Of a DNA stretch of 64,000 bases, positions 19,176 to 27,577 are shown in pieces. The stretch's first letter is position 1, and each line of letters starts with the position of its first letter. The notes under the pieces are model-generated. The model searched no databases. It had not been told where the DNA came from and was given only the letters and a program-made list of their open reading frames with translations. The DNA comes from Bosea beijingensis (GTDB taxonomy: Bacteria; Pseudomonadota; Alphaproteobacteria; Rhizobiales; Beijerinckiaceae): assembly GCF_030758975.1 (NCBI RefSeq), contig NZ_CP132359.1, forward strand, positions 4,956,963 to 5,020,962, in the 5' to 3' direction. Made by a program: the position numbers and the translations under genes.

Positions 19176-19271
19176 TCCTCGCCGCCGTGTCGCGCCTGGC
19201 AGACAGCCGGCAGGGCTGGATCGCAGCCGCCTTGGAGCGCCCCTGAAATTTCCTTAAACTGCGACTTGCAG

Positions 19272-19291
19272 ATATTTTAAGCTTGAAACAT
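19272..19291. promoter_or_regulatory. 20-bp palindromic operator upstream of liv operon
   Basis: ATATTTTAAGCTTGAAACAT, an imperfect palindrome 73 bp upstream of the liv binding-protein gene. 18 of 20 bases match the palindrome at 26125-26144 in front of the flavin monooxygenase gene. The AT-rich palindrome stands out in GC-rich DNA and looks like a shared binding site for a dimeric regulator, possibly MarR-type (inference). No candidate regulator gene lies beside either copy. Confidence 0.65.
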
Positions 19292-19363
19292 TATGGTCTG
19301 CGCGAGCCATAGAAATCCATAGGGGAACGCGGCCGCGCTTCAACTTCGTCCGGGAGAGCATCG

Positions 19364-20536
19364 ATGACGGCATTCAGGTTCGGTCTGGCACTCGGTTGCG
19401 GCGCGCTGGCGCTGTCGATCGCCTCGGCACAGGCGCAGGAGCCGATCAAGATCGGCGTGGTCAGCGTGCTGACCGGCCCGGCCGCCTCGCTCGGCCAGCA
19501 GGTCCGCGACGGCTTCCAGCTCGCCGTCGACAAGAACGGCGGCAAGCTCGGCGGCGTGCCGGTCAAGATCACCGTAATCGACGACGAATTGAAGCCCGAT
19601 GTCGCGGTCGAGCGCGTGCGCTCGTTCGTCGAGAGCGAGAAGCCTGCCTTCGTCGTCGGCCCGGTCTTCTCGAACATCCTCGGCGCGATCGCCAAGCCGG
19701 TGCTCGATTCCGGCGCCTTCCTGATCAGCCCGAATGCGGGCCCCTCGACCATGGCCGGCAAGGCCTGCAACAAGAACTTCTTCGTCACCTCCTACCAGAA
19801 CGACCAGGTACACGAGGTCCTCGGCAAATATGCGCAGGACCAGAACTACAAGCGCGCCTATATTATCGCGCCGAACTATCAGGCGGGTAAGGACTCGCTC
19901 GCCGGCTTCAAGCGCTACTTCAAGGGCGAGATCGTCGACGAGGTCTATGCCCCGCTGAACGCGATGGACTTCTCGGCCGACCTCGCCAAGATCGCCTCCT
20001 CCAAGCCCGATGTCGTCTTCGCCTTCCTGCCCGGCGGGCTCGGCGTCAACTTCGTCAAGCAGTGGTCGCAGGCCGGCCTGCAGGGCAAGATTCCCTTCCT
20101 CTCCGCCTTCACGGTCGATGAATCGACCCTGCCGGCGCAGCAGGACGCCGCAGTCGGCCTCTATGGCGGCATGACCTGGGCGCCCAACATGGACAACGCG
20201 CAGACGAAGGATTTCGTCAAAGCCTACGAGGCGGCCTACAAGATCGTGCCCGGCTCCTATGCCCAGCAGTCCTACGACGCGGCCATGCTGATCGATTCCG
20301 CCGTGAAGGCGGCGGGCGGCGCCGGCAATGCCGACAAGCTGCGCGACGCCATCAAGAAGGCCGACTTCACCTCGCTGCGCGGCAAGTTCAAGTTCAACAC
20401 CAACGGCTACCCGATCCAGGACTTCTACCTCGTCAAGGTCGCCAAGCGCGCCGATGGCAAGTTCCAGACCGAGATCGCCCAGAAGGTGTTTTCGGACTAC
20501 GCCGATCCGCACGCCAAGGATTGCGCGCTGAAGTAA
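19364..20536 (+). CDS. Branched-chain amino acid-type ABC transporter substrate-binding protein (LivJ-like)
   Basis: 390 residues with a signal peptide of about 24 residues (LALGCGALALSIASAQA). The mature N-terminus EPIKIGVVSVLTGPAASLGQ is typical of the Leu/Ile/Val-binding (Peripla_BP_6) family. First gene of a five-gene liv operon. The association with an aromatic-type monooxygenase through a shared operator suggests an aromatic or other carboxylate rather than leucine as ligand (inference). Confidence 0.92.
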   Translation: MTAFRFGLALGCGALALSIASAQAQEPIKIGVVSVLTGPAASLGQQVRDGFQLAVDKNGGKLGGVPVKITVIDDELKPDVAVERVRSFVESEKPAFVVGPVFSNILGAIAKPVLDSGAFLISPNAGPSTMAGKACNKNFFVTSYQNDQVHEVLGKYAQDQNYKRAYIIAPNYQAGKDSLAGFKRYFKGEIVDEVYAPLNAMDFSADLAKIASSKPDVVFAFLPGGLGVNFVKQWSQAGLQGKIPFLSAFTVDESTLPAQQDAAVGLYGGMTWAPNMDNAQTKDFVKAYEAAYKIVPGSYAQQSYDAAMLIDSAVKAAGGAGNADKLRDAIKKADFTSLRGKFKFNTNGYPIQDFYLVKVAKRADGKFQTEIAQKVFSDYADPHAKDCALK

Positions 20537-20547
20537 GGCAAAGCGCC

Positions 20548-20625
20548 ATCCTCGGGCGAAGCGCAGCTTCGACCCGGGGATCTCCTCGTCACGAGATGCC
20601 CGGGTCAGGCCCGGGCATGACGTCC
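20548..20625. repeat. REP-like palindromic repeat 1
   Basis: Intergenic palindromic element between the binding-protein and LivH-like genes. Core ATGCCCGGG (20596-20604), 5-base loop, CCCGGGCAT (20610-20618); the left flank has a second GC-rich fold. It belongs with the elements at 23345-23470 and 24731-24826, which share the GTCATnCCGGG-type end. Confidence 0.7.
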
Positions 20626-20654
20626 TGTGACCGGCCCTGACATAGGACCGCGCG

Positions 20655-21581
20655 ATGACCCTCAGCCTCCTGATCGTCCAGCTCCTGAACGGGCTCCAGT
20701 TCGGCGTCCTGCTGTTCCTGGTCGCGGCCGGGCTGACGCTGGTCTTCGGTGTGATGGACTTCATCAACCTGGCCCATGGCGTCCAGTACATGCTGGGCGC
20801 CTATCTCGCCGTGACCTTCGTCTCGTTGACCGGCTCCTTCCTGCTGGGGCTGGTGCTGGCGCTCGCCGCCGCGCTGCTGCTGGGCCTCGCGCTCGAATTC
20901 CTGGTCTTCCGGCATCTCTATGAACGAGACCATCTCGACCAGGTGCTGGCGACCTTCGGATTGATCCTGCTGCTCAATCAGGCGGTGAAGATGATCTGGG
21001 GCGCGGCGCCGCTCTCGGTGCCGGTGCCGGAATTCCTCTCCGGCAATGTCCGGTTGATGGACGGCATCCTCTACCCCGTCTACCGCTTCGCGCTTATCGC
21101 AGCCGGCCTGGGCGTCGGCGCGCTGCTCTGGTTCGTCGTCGAGAAGACGCGCACAGGCATGCTGCTCCGGGCCGGAGCCTCAAACGCGCCGATGGTCTCG
21201 GCGCTCGGCGTCGACATCCGCAAGCTGTTCATGATCGTCTTCGCCTTCGGCACCATGCTCGCGGGCTTTGCCGGGGCGATGGCCGCGCCGATCCTCTCGG
21301 TCGAGCCCGGCATGGGCGACACGGTGCTGATCCTCGCCTTCGTCGTCATCGTCGTCGGCGGCATCGGCTCGATCCGCGGTGCCTTCGTCGGCGCACTGAT
21401 CGTCGGCCTCGTCGATACGCTCGGCCGCTCCTCGATGAACGACCTGCTCCGGCTGTTCATGGCGCCGGCATCGGCCCGCGCCACCGGCGCCGCGCTCTCC
21501 TCGATGCTGATCTACCTCGTCATGGCGGCGGTGCTCTTCGTCAAGCCGGACGGTCTACTGCCGGCCAAGGGACGCTCCTGA
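20655..21581 (+). CDS. Branched-chain amino acid-type ABC permease (LivH-like)
   Basis: 308 residues, about eight membrane segments. N-terminal LLNGLQFGVLLFLVAAGLTLVFGVMD and the C-terminal VVIVVGGIGSIRGAFVGALIVG segment are characteristic of LivH. Two bases separate it from the LivM-like gene. Confidence 0.93.
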   Translation: MTLSLLIVQLLNGLQFGVLLFLVAAGLTLVFGVMDFINLAHGVQYMLGAYLAVTFVSLTGSFLLGLVLALAAALLLGLALEFLVFRHLYERDHLDQVLATFGLILLLNQAVKMIWGAAPLSVPVPEFLSGNVRLMDGILYPVYRFALIAAGLGVGALLWFVVEKTRTGMLLRAGASNAPMVSALGVDIRKLFMIVFAFGTMLAGFAGAMAAPILSVEPGMGDTVLILAFVVIVVGGIGSIRGAFVGALIVGLVDTLGRSSMNDLLRLFMAPASARATGAALSSMLIYLVMAAVLFVKPDGLLPAKGRS

Positions 21582-21583
21582 GC

Positions 21584-22579
21584 ATGGCGAGCGCTCCTCC
21601 GAATCCCGCCGCAGCCACGGCGAGGCGTCCGGCGCCGACGGTGCGCCGGCTCGCGCCGCTCGTCATCTTCGCCTTGCTCGCCCTGCTACCTCTCGCCTCA
21701 ATGCTCGGTCTGCCCGGGCATTGGCTGACACTGGTGACACGGGCGATGATCTTCGCGATCGCGGCACTCTCGCTCGATCTCATCCTCGGCATCGGCGGGC
21801 TGATCTCCTTCGGCCACGCCGCCTATATCGGCATCGGCGCCTATGGCGCCGGCATCCTGATCACCGAGGGCCAGACGGAACTTCTGGTGGCGCTGCCGGT
21901 CATCCTGCTCGCCTGCGCCGTCTTCGCGGCCGTGACCGGCTATGTCTCGCTGCGGACGCGCGGCGTCGCCTTCATCATGATCACGCTCGCCTTCGGGCAG
22001 ATGGCCTTCTATTTCGCGCAGGCGCTCTCGGCCTATGGCGGCGATGACGGCCTGACGCTCTACGAGAAGAGCACGCTGCTCGGGCGCGAGATATTCAGCA
22101 ACCGCACCGGCTTCTACTATATCGCGCTCGGCACGCTGGCAGCCTGCTATTGGCTGGCCCGGCGCGTCGTCGCCTCGCGCTTCGGCCGGGTGCTGCGAGC
22201 GGCGCGGGAGAACGCCGTGCGTGTCACCATCACCGGCTACGACGTCAACCATGTCCGGCTCGGTGCCTATGTGATCAGCGGCATGATGGCCGGCCTGTCC
22301 GGCTTCCTGCTCGCCAACCAGACCGACTTCGTCAGCCCGGCCTATATGTCCTGGTCGCGCTCGGGCGAACTGATCTTCATGACCGTGCTCGGCGGCGTCG
22401 GCTCGCTTTATGGCGCGATCCTCGGCGCGCTCGCCTTCCTGATCACCGAGGACGTGCTCTCGTCACTGACGCAAAACTGGAAGATCATCTTCGGGCCGCT
22501 GATCGTGCTCTTCGTGCTGTTCACCCATGGCGGCATCGCCGGCCTCGTCAGCAAGCTGAGGGGGCGCCGCGATGGCTGA
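21584..22579 (+). CDS. Branched-chain amino acid-type ABC permease (LivM-like)
   Basis: 331 residues. LDLILGIGGLISFGHAAYIGIGAY near residue 64 and the VLGGVGSLYGAILGA loop near 268 are LivM hallmarks. Overlaps the LivG-like gene by 8 bp. Confidence 0.93.
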   Translation: MASAPPNPAAATARRPAPTVRRLAPLVIFALLALLPLASMLGLPGHWLTLVTRAMIFAIAALSLDLILGIGGLISFGHAAYIGIGAYGAGILITEGQTELLVALPVILLACAVFAAVTGYVSLRTRGVAFIMITLAFGQMAFYFAQALSAYGGDDGLTLYEKSTLLGREIFSNRTGFYYIALGTLAACYWLARRVVASRFGRVLRAARENAVRVTITGYDVNHVRLGAYVISGMMAGLSGFLLANQTDFVSPAYMSWSRSGELIFMTVLGGVGSLYGAILGALAFLITEDVLSSLTQNWKIIFGPLIVLFVLFTHGGIAGLVSKLRGRRDG

Positions 22580-23321
22580 GCCGGCGCTCGCATTGAAGGG
22601 TCTCGCCAAGTCGTTCGGCGCGCTCAAGGTCACCAATGGGGTCGACCTCACGATCGCGCCGGGCGAGCTCCACGCGCTGATCGGCCCGAACGGTGCCGGC
22701 AAGACCACTCTGGTCCATCAGATCTCCGGGACGCTCCGGCCGGATGCCGGCGCGATCCTGTTCGGTGGCCAGGACATCACCCGCCTGCCGCCGCAGGCAC
22801 GGGCGCGGGCCGGGCTCGCCCGCACTTTCCAGATCACCTCGACGATTCCCTCGCTCTCCGTGCTGGAGAATGTCGCGCTCGGCGTGCAGGCGCATAGTGC
22901 CAATCCACTCTCGCTCTTCCGCGACGCTGCCCGCGACGAGGCGCTGAACGCCCCCGCCTGGGAAGCGCTCGAAGCAGTCGGCCTCGCAGAGCGCGCCCAT
23001 GCGCCCGCGGGCAGCCTCTCGCATGGCGAGAAGCGCGCACTGGAGATCGCGATGGCGCTGACGCTGCAGCCGAAGCTCATCCTGCTCGACGAGCCGCTGG
23101 CCGGGGTCGGCCATGAGGAGGGCGAGCGCTTGATCGCGCTGCTGAACAGCCTCAAGGGCCGCTTCGCCATGCTCCTGGTCGAGCACGACATGAGCGCCGT
23201 CTTCGCGCTCGCCGACCGCGTCACCGTGCTGGTCTATGGCGGCGTGATCGCCTCCGGCGAGCCGGCGGCGGTCAGGGCCGACCCGGCCGTGCGGCAAGCC
23301 TATCTCGGCGAGGAGGGGTGA
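22572..23321 (+). CDS. Branched-chain amino acid-type ABC ATPase (LivG-like)
   Basis: 249 residues. Walker A GPNGAGKTT near residue 37, signature LSHGEKRAL near 149, Walker B LLDEPLAG near 171, H-loop EHDMS near 205. The tail (EPAAVRADPAVRQAYLG) is the LivG-type ending. Pairs with the LivF-like ATPase. Confidence 0.93.
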   Translation: MAEPALALKGLAKSFGALKVTNGVDLTIAPGELHALIGPNGAGKTTLVHQISGTLRPDAGAILFGGQDITRLPPQARARAGLARTFQITSTIPSLSVLENVALGVQAHSANPLSLFRDAARDEALNAPAWEALEAVGLAERAHAPAGSLSHGEKRALEIAMALTLQPKLILLDEPLAGVGHEEGERLIALLNSLKGRFAMLLVEHDMSAVFALADRVTVLVYGGVIASGEPAAVRADPAVRQAYLGEEG

Positions 23322-23344
23322 GATGCGGGCACATTGCTCTACCC

Positions 23345-23470
23345 TTGTCATTCCGGGGTTTCGCGAAGCGAAGAACCCGGAACCCACGACTGGGCGAGCC
23401 CTTCCCAACGCAACTGGACCATCGAAGCCAGTCGTGGGTTCCGGGTTCGCTGCGCGCCCCGGAATGACAA
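23345..23470. repeat. REP-like long inverted repeat 2 inside the liv operon
   Basis: A 126-bp imperfect hairpin between the LivG- and LivF-like genes. Outer arms TTGTCATTCCGGGG (23345-23358) and its complement (23457-23470) are perfect; inner 21-bp arms at 23373-23393 and 23428-23448 are also perfectly complementary. It keeps both genes intact and may modulate expression of livF or stabilise mRNA (inference). Confidence 0.8.
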
Positions 23471-23486
23471 AGACGGAGCGCTCATC

Positions 23487-24185
23487 ATGCTGAGCGTTGA
23501 AGGGCTCGATGCCGGCTATGGCGAGGCGCAGATCCTGTTCGGGGTCGATCTTGCCGTCGGCGAGGGAGAGGTCGTGACCCTGCTCGGTCGCAACGGCATG
23601 GGCAAGACCACGACCGTGCGCTCGGTCATGGGACTGTTACCGGCGCGCGCCGGGAAGATCGCCTTCGACGGGCGCGACCTAACCGGTGCCGCACCCTTCC
23701 GCATCGCACAGGCCGGCATCGGGCTCGTGCCCGAAGGCCGCCAGATCTTTCCGACGCTCTCGGTCGAGGAAAACCTGATCGCGACAGCGGCAGACCGCTC
23801 CGGCAAGAAGCGCTGGGATCTCGAGCGCATCTACGCCTTTTTCCCGCGTCTCAGGGAGCGGCGCGAGAACCGCGGCAACCAGCTCTCCGGCGGCGAGCAG
23901 CAGATGCTGGCGATCGGACGGGCGCTGATGACCAATCCCAAGCTGATCATCCTCGACGAGGCGACCGAGGGGCTCGCGCCTTTGATCCGCGAGGAGATCT
24001 GGAACTGCCTGACGGCCCTGAAGGCGGAAGGCGAGTCGATCCTCGTCATCGACAAGAATGTCGACGCGCTGGTCCGGATCGCCGATCGCCATGTCGTGCT
24101 GGAGAAGGGCCGCGTCGTCTGGCGCGGCTCCAGCGCCGAACTACGCAGCGACAGCGCCGTGAAAGATCGTTTCCTGCATTTCTAG
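23487..24185 (+). CDS. Branched-chain amino acid-type ABC ATPase (LivF-like)
   Basis: 232 residues from ATG 23487; the upstream open frame is only the repeat. Walker A GRNGMGKTT near residue 36, signature LSGGEQQML near 135, Walker B ILDEATEGLAP near 157. In place of the usual LivF EQN the H-loop region reads IDKN, normal for several LivF proteins. Completes the transporter. Confidence 0.92.
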   Translation: MLSVEGLDAGYGEAQILFGVDLAVGEGEVVTLLGRNGMGKTTTVRSVMGLLPARAGKIAFDGRDLTGAAPFRIAQAGIGLVPEGRQIFPTLSVEENLIATAADRSGKKRWDLERIYAFFPRLRERRENRGNQLSGGEQQMLAIGRALMTNPKLIILDEATEGLAPLIREEIWNCLTALKAEGESILVIDKNVDALVRIADRHVVLEKGRVVWRGSSAELRSDSAVKDRFLHF

Positions 24186-24240
24186 CAGATGATGTCACCG
24201 CCACCCGGCCCAAAGCCGGCAGATGAGGAGAGCAAGACCC

Positions 24241-24699
24241 ATGAACCCGCTGACTGCCGGCGTGACGCGCGCCAATGAAGGCCTGGAGGGCATTTCCTGG
24301 AACATCCTCGGCCAGACCTATGTGCCGAAGACGCTGACGGAGGAGAGCTTCTCCTGGCATGCGACCCTGCCGCCCGGCACCTTCGTGCCGCCGCATATCC
24401 ACACGACGCAAGACGAGTTCATCTACATGCTGGAGGGCCGGCTCGACCTGCTGCTCGACGGCAAGGAGAGCTTCGCCACCGCCGGTGACCTGATCAAGCT
24501 GCCGCGCAACATCCCGCACGGCCTGTTCAACAAGAGCGATGCCACGGTGAAGTGCCTGTTCTGGGTCTCGCCGACCGGCCGGCTCTATGATCTGTTCTGG
24601 GGCCTGCATTCCATGACCGAACAGAAGCCGGCCGATGTCGTCGCGCTCTCGGCCAAGCACGAGGTCGACTTCCTGCCGCCTCCGCCCGACGCGGGTTGA
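24241..24699 (+). CDS. Cupin-domain protein
   Basis: 152 residues from ATG 24241, preceded by GAGGAG at 24226-24231. The metal-binding cupin motifs are visible: PPHIHTTQDEFIYMLEG (two His and a Glu, near residue 45) and IPHGLFN near 90. Probably a metal-dependent dioxygenase, isomerase or ligand-binding protein acting with the adjacent convergent flavin monooxygenase; function not specified by the sequence. Confidence 0.85.
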   Translation: MNPLTAGVTRANEGLEGISWNILGQTYVPKTLTEESFSWHATLPPGTFVPPHIHTTQDEFIYMLEGRLDLLLDGKESFATAGDLIKLPRNIPHGLFNKSDATVKCLFWVSPTGRLYDLFWGLHSMTEQKPADVVALSAKHEVDFLPPPPDAG

Positions 24700-24730
24700 G
24701 GGTAGAGAGGGCCCTGAACGAAAACGCTCT

Positions 24731-24826
24731 GTCATCCCGGGCTGGACCCGGGATCCATTCCCGAGCGCCTCCGACTGAGGTTCAGGAATGGATCCCGGAT
24801 CTTCGCTTCGCTGCGTCCGGGATGAC
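24731..24826. repeat. REP-like palindromic repeat 3
   Basis: Intergenic inverted repeat between the convergent cupin and monooxygenase genes. Arms GTCATCCCGGG at the left and CCGGGATGAC at the right, with inner GGATCCATTCC (24751-24761) and GGAATGGATCC (24785-24795). Same family as the elements at 20548 and 23345. It may serve as a bidirectional terminator. Confidence 0.75.
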
Positions 24827-24856
24827 CGGCGCTTTTCTGGTTTCGGGGTCGCGGTG

Positions 24857-26101
24857 CTACTTCTTCCGCGCCAGTTGCTCCGCCGAGAAACCAGCCTTGC
24901 CGGCATAGCCCTTGACGATCTGCTCGCGTGAGGCGCGGTCGAGCACCTTCTCGATATCGTCGAAGCCCTGCGGCGCCAGCGTCTCGACCGCGTCGATCAC
25001 GCGCTCCGGCCCGCCGACGCGGTTCATCGCCACGACCTCCGCCGTCGCCGGCAGGCGCTCGGCCTCATAGGCCGCCAGCGCCTGGCGCGGATGCTCGGCC
25101 TTGGCCAGCCAGTCGGCGAGGCAGCGCGCATCGAGGATCGCCTGCGAAGCACCGTTGGAGCCGACCGGATACATCGGATGCGCGGCATCGCCGAGCAGCG
25201 TGACGCGGCCATGGGTCCAGCGCGGCAGCGGGTCGCGGTCGCACATCGGATATTCCCAGAACGTCCCGGTCGCCCGGATTAAGGCGAGGATATCGACACC
25301 GGGCACGCTGAAGCGCCGCGCGAAGGGCAGCACGTCCTCGAGCCGGCCGGGCTTGGACCAGGCTTCCTTCGGCGGCGGCCGCTCGGGATCGCCGGTGCGG
25401 ATATTGACGACCCAGTTCAGCAGGCGCGTCTGCGGCGTCGCGCCCGCACCGATCGGATAGAGCACCAGCTTGCCGGCCATGCCGCCGGCGATGATCATGC
25501 TCTCGCCGTCGAGGAAGACCGGCCAGTCGCAGGCGCCGCGCCACATCTGCACGCCCTGCCAGCGCGGCGGCCCCTGGTTCGGGAAATAGAAGGCGCGCAC
25601 GGCGGAATGGATGCCGTCGGCCCCGATCAGGATATCGCCGCGCGCCGTCTCGCCCCCCTCGCCGAAGCGGGTGTCGCTGAAATGCGCGGTAACTCCGCCC
25701 TCGTCCTGGATGAAGCCCTGCAACCGACGGCCGGTCCGGATGGCATCCTCGCCCAGCCGCTCGGCAACCGCATCGCGGATGACCTTTTGCAGGCGGCCGC
25801 GATGGATCGAGAATTGCGGCACCGGCGCGCCCGCATGCAGGCCGCGCAGCTCGCTCCAGACCGTCTGCCCGAAGCGGTTCATGTAGTGCAATTCGCGCGT
25901 GCGGATACCGACCGCGTCGAGCGCCGGCAGCAGGCCGAGATCGGCGAGTTCGCGAATGGCATGGGGCAGCGTGTTGATGCCGACGCCGACCTCGCGGATC
26001 TCGCTGGCCTGCTCGTAGACCGTCGCGCCGATGCCACGGGCATGGAGCATCAAGGCCAAGGTCAACCCGCCGATGCCGCCGCCGACAATGATCACCCGCA
26101 T
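24857..26101 (-). CDS. FAD-dependent monooxygenase (aromatic hydroxylase-like)
   Basis: 414 residues. N-terminal Rossmann loop VGGGIGGL near residue 6, the DG motif GADGIHSAVRAF near 158 and the GD motif LLGDAAHPMYPVGSNG near 300 define a class A flavoprotein monooxygenase. The MYPVGSNGASQAILDARCL segment resembles salicylate-hydroxylase and PhzS-like branches. Hydroxylates a (probably aromatic) substrate with NAD(P)H and O2. The palindrome at 26125-26144 lies 24 bp upstream and is shared with the liv operon, so uptake and oxidation may be co-regulated. Confidence 0.9.
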   Translation of the reverse strand: MRVIIVGGGIGGLTLALMLHARGIGATVYEQASEIREVGVGINTLPHAIRELADLGLLPALDAVGIRTRELHYMNRFGQTVWSELRGLHAGAPVPQFSIHRGRLQKVIRDAVAERLGEDAIRTGRRLQGFIQDEGGVTAHFSDTRFGEGGETARGDILIGADGIHSAVRAFYFPNQGPPRWQGVQMWRGACDWPVFLDGESMIIAGGMAGKLVLYPIGAGATPQTRLLNWVVNIRTGDPERPPPKEAWSKPGRLEDVLPFARRFSVPGVDILALIRATGTFWEYPMCDRDPLPRWTHGRVTLLGDAAHPMYPVGSNGASQAILDARCLADWLAKAEHPRQALAAYEAERLPATAEVVAMNRVGGPERVIDAVETLAPQGFDDIEKVLDRASREQIVKGYAGKAGFSAEQLARKK

Positions 26102-26124
26102 GACGTCGCCCCTCAGCGATCTCG

Positions 26125-26144
26125 ATATTTTAAGTTTGAAATAT
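26125..26144. promoter_or_regulatory. 20-bp palindromic operator upstream of flavin monooxygenase
   Basis: ATATTTTAAGTTTGAAATAT, a nearly perfect palindrome ending 24 bp before the monooxygenase start on the minus strand. It matches the liv operon site at 19272-19291 in 18 of 20 positions. Position overlaps where the core promoter should be, consistent with repression (inference). Confidence 0.7.
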
Positions 26145-26217
26145 CTCGGTTTGCCTTGTCAATGCGCAGGTGCGACCGCTGACCTCAGCGTCACGTTCCC
26201 GATGAGCCACGGCGCGG

Positions 26218-26755
26218 CAAAGGCCGTCTCCTGCCTGTCCTTCACGCTATCCGCGGCGAGCCCTTGGCGATCGTCAGAGAATCCGGTGGCGCACGTCGAC
26301 CCTTGCGCGCTGCCTGGACCCGCCTGCACGAACCGACACGGGCCATGTCCTGCTGGACGGGGCGGACGCCCAGGTCTTGCTGAACCGCGATGCCGGACGA
26401 TTCCGGCGCGCCGTGCAGGTCGTCTTTCAGGACCCCTATGTCAGCCTCAACCCGCGCCGCACGATCGGCAGTTCGATCGGTGACGGCCTGCGGCTGCACA
26501 AACTCTGCGCGCGCAGCGAACGTCGTGGCCGTGTCGGCGAATTTCCGAGCCGCGTCGGACTGTCGGACAATTATATCGATCGCTACCTGCACTAATTGTC
26601 GGGGAGCCAGCGCCAGCACGTCGCCAGCGCACACCCGTTGCCCCTTCGCGCAGGAGCGCTGCACCAAGGAGTTACCGCCTCTGCGCCAGGTCGCCGGGCG
26701 CGGCGTGCGCTGCCATCGTGCCGAGGAGATGGTCGGGACGCAGTTCGCGGCGTGA
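26218..26755 (+). pseudogene. Decayed peptide-type ABC ATPase gene (DppF-like)
   Basis: Fragments of one ATPase are recognisable in shifting frames: a Walker A remnant (LAIVRESGG near 26262, Lys/Ser lost), the Q-loop stretch VVFQDPYVSLNPRRTIGSS near 26416, an in-frame TAA at 26593 where HELSGGQRQ would be expected (remnant LSGSQRQHVA follows), and finally the Cys-rich tail CPFAQERCTKELPP. The region between signature and tail, including Walker B, is missing. Non-functional; no other genes of its operon remain nearby. Confidence 0.8.
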
Positions 26756-26809
26756 GCATGGAGCTTTTGCCGGATCAGGGCTATGCCGTTTGCGGCACCG
26801 TTCTCGGTT

Positions 26810-27577
26810 TCACGAGACGGCCATTCGATGAACTCCCCGATCCGACCGAACCCGATCGAAGGTCGCCTTCATCCCGCTGGCCATCGCCGATTGCTGTTCC
26901 ACGATGACCTGCAGCTTTGCGCCATGAGCCGATGCGAAGGAGCGCTCCGCAGCGCTCCAGGCCGGCATGATCCATGGCTTGCGCGCCGCTGCGCAAGCGG
27001 CCGCGATCCGTGCGATATCGGCCTGATCAGCTTCGGCGAAGCGATAGGCCCCTCGCCCGCGCGTCAGCGAGAGGTCGGAAGGGCCGATGAACACGCCGTC
27101 GACAGTCGGCAAGGCAAGGATGGCTTCGATATCGGCCAGCGCCTCCGCCGTCTCGATCATCGGATAGCAGGCCGTCGCCCCGTTGTCGGCTTCGAAATAA
27201 TCCTGGGACGGAGTGCCATAGCGGACGGGGCGGGAACCGGCATAGCTGCGGCTGCCCAGAAGCGGGTATTTGGCGGCCTGGCAGACAGCGGCAGCGTGGG
27301 CCGCCGTACCGATATGCGGAATGACGACGGCGTTCGCGCCGAAGTCGAGAGCCTGCTGGATCGGCTCGGCCTGCGGTCCCGCGACCTTGACCATGACGGT
27401 GAGGCCGAGAGCCCGCGCGAGCGGAATGAGCTTGTCGAGATCGGCCAGCGACAATGTCCCGTGCTCGACATCGAGCACCAGCGTCTCGTAGCCGATATCG
27501 GCGGCCATCTCGATGAAGACAACATCCGGAGCCGAAAGCCAGCAGCCGAATTCGGGAAGAGCGCTCATGGTCGTCAT
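26810..27577 (-). CDS. HpcH/HpaI-family aldolase
   Basis: 255 residues. ATG 27577 overlaps the stop of the upstream nitrilase gene (ATGA), which decides the start; the frame is open further upstream as a shadow. Class II pyruvate aldolase motifs are visible: LVLDVEHGTLSLADL near residue 35, VIPHIGTAAHA near 85, YPMIETAEAL near 138 and FIGPSDLSLT near 165. Cleaves 2-keto-3-hydroxy acids to pyruvate plus an aldehyde, or the reverse. Cotranscribed with the nitrilase. Confidence 0.88.
   Translation of the reverse strand: MTTMSALPEFGCWLSAPDVVFIEMAADIGYETLVLDVEHGTLSLADLDKLIPLARALGLTVMVKVAGPQAEPIQQALDFGANAVVIPHIGTAAHAAAVCQAAKYPLLGSRSYAGSRPVRYGTPSQDYFEADNGATACYPMIETAEALADIEAILALPTVDGVFIGPSDLSLTRGRGAYRFAEADQADIARIAAACAAARKPWIMPAWSAAERSFASAHGAKLQVIVEQQSAMASGMKATFDRVRSDRGVHRMAVS

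Noticed and set aside
23334..23486. Upstream extension of the LivF-like frame
   Set aside because: The added residues are translated from the REP-like inverted repeat; family alignment starts at ATG 23487.
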